A stretch of DNA of 22,500 nucleotides from Opitutaceae bacterium (GTDB lineage Bacteria; Verrucomicrobiota; Verrucomicrobiia; Opitutales; Opitutaceae): assembly GCA_016711225.1 (NCBI GenBank), contig JADJTK010000044.1, positions 1 to 22,500 of the forward strand, in the 5' to 3' direction. Below are positions 15,690-22,500 of this stretch, piece by piece. The translations under genes and the position numbers were made by a program. Numbering within the stretch: the stretch's first letter is position 1; each line of letters begins with the position of its first letter. The notes beneath the pieces are model-generated. The model did no database searches. It had not been told where the DNA came from and worked only from the letters and a program-made list of their open reading frames with translations.

Positions 15690-15751
15690 GCTCAATCCGC
15701 GCGGTGGGGCGGAGGGCGCAGGCACCTTTAGCTCGGAAGCGGTTACGGTTT

Positions 15752-15767
15752 GGGTCGGTTCCAACCC
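15752..15767. promoter_or_regulatory. Imperfect palindrome upstream of pnuC
   Basis: gggtcggttccaaccc shares the gtcggNNcc core with the perfect palindrome at 15839-15854 and lies 63 bases from the pnuC start. Two related sites before one promoter suggest operators. The regulator is unknown; NrtR, encoded in the same island, is a candidate. Confidence 0.3.
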
Positions 15768-15838
15768 GCCCACCAAACGATGGATTCGCGGTGCTGCCAA
15801 GCCCGCGTGCGCGGGCACTCCGGATGCCCTGCAAGGCG

Positions 15839-15854
15839 CTGTCGGAACCGACAG
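15839..15854. promoter_or_regulatory. 16-base palindrome upstream of pnuC
   Basis: ctgtcgg and ccgacag are perfect seven-base arms around aa. It lies 150 bases upstream of the pnuC start codon on the transcribed side. No T-run follows, so an operator is more likely than a terminator. Confidence 0.35.
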
Positions 15855-16099
15855 AAGCCAACGAAACGAACGTAGTATGAACAGGATGGATTACCGAAAC
15901 CGAGGCCACGATCGTCGCCTGCCAATTGGACGAGAATTCCCGGGGCCGTGGTTGCTGACTCCCCGCCGCCGGGGTGCCCATGTCCCCTTCGTTACCTTCT
16001 GTCATCAGCGGAATTCGGGACTGAGTAGGCCCGCTGGTGCGCAACCGACGCCAAGCCACGGCCGCCCAATCACCGGCCCTCCGCCATTCTCCCCGCAGC

Positions 16100-16474
16100 T
16101 CAATCGGAGTCGCCGATGCGGGTAAACTTCTGTAACCCGAGGTCCGCAATGGAGAGGATCAACGAAGTGCGCGTGACCTCCGCCACGTCGGCGAGTTTCG
16201 CGCGCTTTCCCTCCTCGATAATCCAGATCGACCGATCCTTCATTTCCCACCGAACGGCCGCAGCCGCAGCCTCGGCTTTCCCCTGCCCGGTCACGTCGAA
16301 ACGAAAGCCGCCCGCCCGGCCCAGGATGATCGTCGGCCGCATATCTAAAGTATCCGCATCCACAGTCTGCCAAATCCCGGCCACGGACGGCTCGCGGCCA
16401 GCGCTCCAGACAGCGAGCGCGACTCCGCAGGCGACGATAATGGCCAGTTGTCGTATGGTGGACCGGTGATTCAT
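16100..16474 (-). CDS. Small signal-anchored hypothetical protein
   Basis: I do not recognise a family. ATG 16474 gives 124 residues: NHRSTIRQLAIIVACGVALA forms a signal peptide or membrane anchor (residues about 8-26), followed by GIWQTVDADTL, IILGRAGGFRFDVTGQGKAE and AVRWEMKDRSIWIIEEGKRA. The pattern of strands with GIW, W-E-M and I-W-I-I resembles small extracytoplasmic lipocalin-like or copper-resistance NlpE-type beta domains, but no cysteine stands at a lipobox. An earlier start at 16534 adds a proline-rich stretch and is less likely. Intact frame and normal base use support a real gene. Nothing connects it functionally to the NAD genes. Confidence 0.6.
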   Translation of the reverse strand: MNHRSTIRQLAIIVACGVALAVWSAGREPSVAGIWQTVDADTLDMRPTIILGRAGGFRFDVTGQGKAEAAAAAVRWEMKDRSIWIIEEGKRAKLADVAEVTRTSLILSIADLGLQKFTRIGDSD

Positions 16475-17124
16475 AGGAGAAGGGCGAGGCGGAGTTGATG
16501 CGGGCCCGCCGAAGGGACGGGCTGGTGGCGCCAACTTCCCTTCGGTGCGGGTGGGGTGAACTTGAAACAGATCGCACTCCCACTTCGCAAAAGCGCCCCG
16601 TCACGCCACGCCGAGGCGATCGCAGTCGGCAACCGCCTGCGCGCCGGCCCCTACCGCGGCCCTTCGGCGACCGGTCGCCAAGGCCGCCGACACGCAGCGA
16701 AATCCTCCGGAGAAGGGACTGTACGGCGTCACCGCGGCATTCGTCATTGGGTGCGGAAGGTCCAGCGTGGCGTGCCGCGGCACCGGCGGATCCGCAGGCG
16801 TCCGCAACCGTGTCGGGCCTGAAGCAGGAAGCATGGCCGCCAAGCAGATTCGCTCACTCGGCCAAATGCACGCGGACCTGGTCGTGGGCGCGCGCGCCGG
16901 TGACCTGGCACCCGCGCTGAGGAGGCCTCCCCTCACGCCCTCGATGGCCTCCCAGAGCTCGTTACGATGTCGCGGCCGGGACAGAGATTTGAACACTCGC
17001 CACCCTCGCCCCCCGTGGCCCATTCGCTCAGGGCGTGTCGGCACGGTTAGCCCGGCCGACAGCCGCGGCAGCCGGGCGCAACCAAGGGACGGCTCCAGAG
17101 GATGTCGCCCGGCTCGAAATCCTC
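16475..17124. other. Intergenic region downstream of pheT; no gene recognised
   Basis: Frames on both strands are open but arginine- and proline-rich and without motifs. An eight-base inverted repeat (cggccggg 16974-16981, cccggccg 17052-17059) encloses a - strand segment with ttcaaat placed as in a tRNA T-loop; see findings. No terminator with a T-run is visible after pheT. Confidence 0.4.
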
Positions 17125-19587
17125 CTACTTGCGAATCGCGTAGGCGGCGTTTTTGGCGAGCTCGTCCTGGGTCTTCTGAAACGCAACGTTCACCTCGTCG
17201 TCGGTGAGCGTGCGATCCTCGGCCCGATACACGAGGGAGAACGCGAAGCTCTTCTTCCCCTCCGGCAGTCCCGTGCCGCGGTAGACGTCGAAGAGGCGCA
17301 CATTTTCCAGGACAAACTTGCCGGCGACCACTGCTGCGCGGGCGGCCTTGGCGACATCGCGGCGCACCGTTTCGGCAGCCGCCGCCTCGTCGACTACGAG
17401 CGCGACATCGCGCAGCGCGGGCGGGAAGAGACTGAAGGCTTTGAACTTCGCGCGCGGCCGGGCCACGGCGGCCTTCTCCGGCAAGAGATGCAGGATGCCA
17501 GCCACCACTCCGCCGGTGAGGCCGAGTTTGCGCAGCATTTCCAGATTGAGGAGACCGCAGCGGGCCTCACAACCGTCGGTGAGGCGGCCAAAGGTGGCGG
17601 AATGGCCAGGCTGCCAACCGGCGTTGGCGGCGGCCACGGGCTCGACGCGCAGATTCTCGAGCGCCACGCCCGCATTGGCGGCAACCACGGTGAGATGACG
17701 CTTCGCCGTGTAGAAATCGGCCGCTGCTCGGGGCAACCACTGCGTTTCATCGGCAGTCGTGCAGATGAGGAAACCGACGGAGAGGCACTCGTAGATCTTG
17801 CCGTCCTGCTCGCGGAAGGTGCGACCAACCTCGAAGAGCTTGGTGGCACCGGTGCGGCGGTCCTGATTGAGGCGCAGGTTGTCGAGCAGGCCATTGATCA
17901 GCGAGGCGCGAAGATGCGAATACTCCTCGGTGAACGGATTGGCGAGGGCGAGGGCCTGCGCAGCGGCCTCGGAAACCCACGCGGCGGTCTCAGGACCGGA
18001 GCGCTGCGAGTAGTTGATGCACTCGAAGAAATGCTGGCCCACCAAGTACGCGGTGGCAGCGCGGTTGAACTCCGAAATCGGGTCATCGGCCTCGGGCAAC
18101 GCGACTGCGACCACCGGGGCCGGCGGGATCTTGTCGCAGCCGTACAAGCGCACAACTTCCTCGACCAGATCGACAGGGCGGTCGAGATCGCCGCGCCAGC
18201 TGGGCACCTTCACCGTCCAGACAAACCCCGGGGCTTCGAGAGCCAGGCGCTGCTCGACCTCGAGTTCGATCGACTCGAGAATGCCGCGCATCGCGGTGTC
18301 GGGGATGTCGTACCCGGCGCGGCGGCGGATGAACTCAGGGGTCACCTCGATGGCGGTCTCCGTGGCGGGCTCACCACCGACCTTGAAGAGCGGGCCGACC
18401 ACGTGACCACCGGCGGTCTCGAGGATGAGATCGAGCGCGCGGCGGGCGGCATCGAGCACGCCACAGGGATCAATGCCGCGTTCGAACCGGTAGGCACTGT
18501 CCGAGGACAGGCCAAGCTTCTTCGAGGTCCAGCGGATGCCGGTGGGCTTGAAGTAGGCCGACTCAAGCACGAGATCGGTGGTGGTGGGGTCGACCTCGGC
18601 GCTGGCGCCACCCATAATGCCGGCCACAACGAGCGGCTTTTCGGCGTCGGCGATGACGAGCATGCGGCCGTTGAGGGTGCGCTCCTTGTTGTCGAGGGTG
18701 ACGAGCTTCTCGCCGTCGCCCGCGCGGCGGATCACCAGGCGGTGGCCGGCGATCTTTTTCGCATCGAAGGCATGGAGCGGCTGGCCAGTCTCGAGCAGGA
18801 CAAAATTGGTGACATCGACGACGTTGTTGATCGGGCGCAGGCCGACGGCCTGGAGCGCCTCCTGCAGCCACGCCGGGCTAGGACCGATCTTCACGCCGGC
18901 GACGACATGCGCGGTGTAGTGCGGACAATCCTCCTCCGCGGTCACGGCGACCGACTCGAGCAGGTGCGACGCGGCGACCCCGTGGGTGGCGGGCGACTTG
19001 ACGCGAATCTCCGGATACTGGAGGGGCAGGCGGAACCAGGCGGCGAGTTCGCGGGCCAGCCCGAGATGCGAGAGGCAATCGGGACGGTTGGGCGTGATCT
19101 CGAGATCGAAGACGACATCGCCGGCGCCGAGCGCCTCATGGATGGGAGTGCCGAGCGCGATCGAGCCGGGAAGCACAAGCAGCCCGCCGGCGTCCTCGCC
19201 CAAGCCGAGCTCGCGGGCCGAGCACATCATGCCGTTGGACTCCACTCCGCGGATCTTCGAGACCTTGATCTTGAAGTCGCCCGGCATCACCGCGCCAGGC
19301 AGGGCGACGGGCACGCGGTGGCCGGCATCGCAATTGGGGGCGCCGCAGACGATCTGCGTCGGGGCACCCTCGGGGGCGATACGCACGGTGCAGACGGAGA
19401 GTTTGTCGGCACCAGGATGCTTGTCGCGGGTCAGGATCTCACCGACGACGACATTGGCCATCGGAGCGAGCCCGGTGCGCACGATACCCTCGACCTCGAA
19501 CCCGATCATCGTGAGGGCATTGGAGATCTCCTCGACCGGACGATCGAGGGCGACATAGCGGCGGAGCCAATTCAGGGACAATTTCAC
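17125..19587 (-). CDS. pheT: Phenylalanyl-tRNA synthetase beta subunit
   Basis: The beta subunit of the alpha2-beta2 enzyme that charges tRNA-Phe. It is complete with 820 residues, starting at ATG 19587 (KLSLNWLRRYVALDRPVEEI). The tRNA-binding OB domain follows at residues about 40-155 (VGEILTRDKHPGADKLSVCT and MMCSARELGLGEDAGG). Next come the B3/B4 editing region (RPINNVVDVTNFVLLETGQP), the B5 domain (around RRRAGYDIPDTAMRGILESI), the synthetase-like core, and a C-terminal ferredoxin-fold anticodon-binding domain (LFDVYRGTGLPEGKKSFAFS near residue 770). It lies 35 bases after pheS on the same strand, so the two form an operon. The frame is intact over 2.4 kb, in contrast to the left third of the window. 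Confidence 0.97.
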   Translation of the reverse strand: MKLSLNWLRRYVALDRPVEEISNALTMIGFEVEGIVRTGLAPMANVVVGEILTRDKHPGADKLSVCTVRIAPEGAPTQIVCGAPNCDAGHRVPVALPGAVMPGDFKIKVSKIRGVESNGMMCSARELGLGEDAGGLLVLPGSIALGTPIHEALGAGDVVFDLEITPNRPDCLSHLGLARELAAWFRLPLQYPEIRVKSPATHGVAASHLLESVAVTAEEDCPHYTAHVVAGVKIGPSPAWLQEALQAVGLRPINNVVDVTNFVLLETGQPLHAFDAKKIAGHRLVIRRAGDGEKLVTLDNKERTLNGRMLVIADAEKPLVVAGIMGGASAEVDPTTTDLVLESAYFKPTGIRWTSKKLGLSSDSAYRFERGIDPCGVLDAARRALDLILETAGGHVVGPLFKVGGEPATETAIEVTPEFIRRRAGYDIPDTAMRGILESIELEVEQRLALEAPGFVWTVKVPSWRGDLDRPVDLVEEVVRLYGCDKIPPAPVVAVALPEADDPISEFNRAATAYLVGQHFFECINYSQRSGPETAAWVSEAAAQALALANPFTEEYSHLRASLINGLLDNLRLNQDRRTGATKLFEVGRTFREQDGKIYECLSVGFLICTTADETQWLPRAAADFYTAKRHLTVVAANAGVALENLRVEPVAAANAGWQPGHSATFGRLTDGCEARCGLLNLEMLRKLGLTGGVVAGILHLLPEKAAVARPRAKFKAFSLFPPALRDVALVVDEAAAAETVRRDVAKAARAAVVAGKFVLENVRLFDVYRGTGLPEGKKSFAFSLVYRAEDRTLTDDEVNVAFQKTQDELAKNAAYAIRK

Positions 19588-19622
19588 GGGAATAGAATTA
19601 GTTGTTCTCGTTTGTCGGTGAC

Positions 19623-20663
19623 TTACGCGAACTGCCGCAGGAAGCGCGCGTCGTTCTGGTAGAAGTAGCGGATGTCATCCACGCCGTAGAGCATCATGGC
19701 GATGCGCTCGATGCCCAGGCCGAAGGCGTAGCCGGTCCACTCGCTGGAGTCGTAGCCAACCGTCTCGAACACGGCCGGGTCAACCATGCCGCAGCCCATG
19801 ATCTCGATCCACTCTTTGCCGACCTTGCCCAGATGCTTGGCGGAGAGGTCGACCTCGAAGCTCGGCTCGGTATAGCCGAAGTAATGCGGGCGGAAACGGG
19901 TCTTCACGTCCTTGCCGAGCAGCGATTGAAAGAGGTAGTCGAGCATCGCCTTCAGGTCCTTCACGGTGACGTTGCGGTCGACGTAGAGCCCCTCGAGCTG
20001 GTGGAAGTTGGCGCTGTGCGTGGCGTCGATGGTATCGCGGCGGAAGACGCGGCCGGGCGAGATGATGCGCACCGGCGGCTTCTGCTTGAGCATCGTGCGG
20101 ATCTGCACCGAGGAGGTATGCGTACGCAAGAGGTAGCGCTCCTTCGTGCGTTGGGACACGTTGGCGACCAGGGCGCTCTCCGGAAGATAGAACGTATCCT
20201 GAAGATCACGCGCGGGGTGGTCGGGCGGGGTATTGAGCGCGTCGAAGCAGAACCATTCGGTCTCAACCTCGGGGCCCTCGACGACGGCGAAGCCGGCCTT
20301 GCGGAAGATGCGGCAGAGCTCCTCGCGCACGAGGGTGAGCGGATGCGTGGCGCCGGGGCCGAAGTCGGGCGAAGGCAGCGTGGGGTCGACGGCGGGCCCG
20401 AGCTGGGCGGCGATCTCGGCCTGTTCGATGCGCGCCAGGGCGGCGTCGAGCAGCGGCTGGAGCTGGCCCTTGGCCTCGTTGATGAGCTTGCCGAGGATCG
20501 GCTTCTGCTCCTTCGGCGCAGCGCCGAGCTGCTTCATGAGCGCGGTGAGTTCGCCGTTGGGGCCGACATAGCGGGCCTTGGCGGCCTCGAATTCGGGACG
20601 GGCGCGAAGGGCGGCCAGTTCACCACGGGCTTTCTCGACGAGGGCTAGGAGGGCGGCTTGCAT
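19623..20663 (-). CDS. pheS: Phenylalanyl-tRNA synthetase alpha subunit
   Basis: The catalytic subunit of the phenylalanyl-tRNA synthetase, 346 residues. ATG 20663 (QAALLALVEKARGELAALRA) starts the N-terminal coiled coil. Class II motifs follow: HTSSVQIRTM and ISPGRVFRRDTIDATHSANF with HQLEGLYVD (motif 2 region), IEIMGCGMVDPAVFE, and YAFGLGIERIAMMLYGVDDI (motif 3) before IRYFYQNDARFLRQFA at the end. The open frame extends to 20912, but the extra residues are arginine-rich and unlike the family, so 20663 is preferred. It is the first gene of pheST; a possible promoter lies at 20714-20743. Confidence 0.97.
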   Translation of the reverse strand: MQAALLALVEKARGELAALRARPEFEAAKARYVGPNGELTALMKQLGAAPKEQKPILGKLINEAKGQLQPLLDAALARIEQAEIAAQLGPAVDPTLPSPDFGPGATHPLTLVREELCRIFRKAGFAVVEGPEVETEWFCFDALNTPPDHPARDLQDTFYLPESALVANVSQRTKERYLLRTHTSSVQIRTMLKQKPPVRIISPGRVFRRDTIDATHSANFHQLEGLYVDRNVTVKDLKAMLDYLFQSLLGKDVKTRFRPHYFGYTEPSFEVDLSAKHLGKVGKEWIEIMGCGMVDPAVFETVGYDSSEWTGYAFGLGIERIAMMLYGVDDIRYFYQNDARFLRQFA

Positions 20664-20713
20664 GATGAGGAAGGACTGGAGTGGAGCAGATCTCCGGACG
20701 GGAAACGAAGGAA

Positions 20714-20743
20714 ATGTTACATGAAACAAGGAGCCAGCGTCAG
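20714..20743 (-). promoter_or_regulatory. Possible pheST promoter
   Basis: On the - strand CTGACG (forward 20738-20743) and TAACAT (forward 20714-20719) are 18 bases apart and match four of six bases each of the sigma-70 -35 and -10 consensus. They lie 51-80 bases upstream of the pheS start in the only AT-richer part of this region. Confidence 0.3.
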
Positions 20744-20920
20744 GGAAAGCCGGCAGGCAGGCCCCCAACCGGGACCTTCCGAGGGACAAGGTCCTTCGGG
20801 AGGGCAACCGCAGCGCTGAAGCCCGGGGAGCCGGACGCAGGGTATGCCCCCGGTCGAGGACCGACGACCTCGAATGCCACGCCGCGGCAGTGCAGGCCAC
20901 CGCGAACGCCAACAGCGCGA

Positions 20921-20947
20921 GGTGCGGCGGTCACTGCCCGCCGCACC
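20921..20947 (-). terminator. Hairpin downstream of carB, possible terminator
   Basis: A nine-base perfect stem with a nine-base loop, 90 bases beyond the carB stop. It lacks a T-run, so it may only protect the transcript end or act with Rho. Confidence 0.25.
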
Positions 20948-21037
20948 ACGAGATCCGTTACTTGCGGCCGAGCGACCGCGCCGCACCGGTACAGAATTTG
21001 GAGAGCCGAAGAACGTATGACGCGGTCCCAACCTCGA

Positions 21038-22499
<1,462 letters not shown>

Positions 22500-22500
22500 A

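Larger units (their letters stand above)
15690..16099. other. Upstream region of pnuC-nadR; no gene, contains two palindromes
   Basis: No open frame with family features is found. It should carry the pnuC-nadR promoter and the end of the small gene at 16100-16474. The palindromes are listed separately. I see no NAD+ riboswitch that I can recognise. Confidence 0.45.
20664..21037. other. Intergenic region between carB and pheS with three hairpins
   Basis: Inverted repeats: ggacctt (20772-20778) with aaggtcc (20788-20794); tcgagg (20854-20859) with cctcga (20868-20873); ggtgcggcg (20921-20929) with cgccgcacc (20939-20947). The last lies 90 bases after the carB stop and could end that transcript, though no T-run follows. 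The others may belong to a pheST leader. Confidence 0.45.

Noticed and set aside
15690..15900. NAD+ riboswitch before pnuC
   Set aside because: I could not recognise the conserved core of any NAD+ riboswitch; only simple palindromes are present.
16601..17044. 147-residue - strand frame downstream of pheT
   Set aside because: Ala/Arg/Pro-rich with no motif and no supporting context; probably chance.
17035..19662. 875-residue open frame on the + strand opposite pheT
   Set aside because: It is the complement of the third-position-GC-rich pheT gene, has no family motif and contains long Gly/Glu/Arg-rich stretches; pheT is certain.
19602..20648. 348-residue + strand frame opposite pheS
   Set aside because: Shadow of pheS on the other strand; no motif.

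Overview
High-GC DNA, probably from a bacterium of the Verrucomicrobiota (Opitutaceae-like). This placement is a guess from the style of the PheS/PheT/CarB proteins and from GC content; no marker proves it. No phage structural gene, transposase, rRNA or CRISPR array is visible.

Layout. Positions 1-814 hold no gene I can recognise. From about 815 to 12895 everything lies on the + strand: pncB, nadE (glutamine-dependent), a divergent PRPP synthetase, the Nudix-type NAD regulator nrtR, nicotinamidase pncA, an ADP-ribose-type Nudix hydrolase, an ADP-ribosylglycohydrolase (DraG family), a macrodomain protein, an RNA 2'-phosphotransferase (kptA), a NADAR/YbiA protein, a second DraG-family enzyme with a hydrophobic C-terminal tail, an unrecognised membrane-anchored protein and a low-molecular-weight phosphatase-like protein. 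From 12921 to the right end everything lies on the - strand: a remnant of the nadR 3' end, vapC and vapB, nadR and pnuC, a small signal-anchored hypothetical protein, pheT, pheS, and the 3' part of carB, which runs off the window.

How it fits together. The locus looks like one NAD+ salvage and ADP-ribose recycling island. KptA and ADP-ribosylation reactions consume NAD+ and release nicotinamide. PncA converts nicotinamide to nicotinate, and PncB plus PRPP makes NaMN. NadE performs the last amidation. DraG, macrodomain and NADAR enzymes remove or process ADP-ribose groups, the Nudix enzyme can split ADP-ribose to AMP and ribose 5-phosphate, and ribose 5-phosphate is the substrate of the encoded PRPP synthetase. 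PnuC/NadR add the nicotinamide riboside route, and NrtR is the likely sensor. NaMN adenylyltransferase (nadD) and any ADP-ribosyltransferase are not visible here.

Reading frames. Damage is very uneven. pncB, nadE and prs each change frame many times while their motifs stay readable. nrtR, pncA, the Nudix gene, both DraG genes, the membrane protein and vapB have one to a few shifts. kptA has two in-frame stop codons. Everything right of about 13600 is intact. This left-to-right gradient suggests a poorly polished contig end at least as much as biological decay. Coordinates of the broken genes are therefore reconstructed spans.
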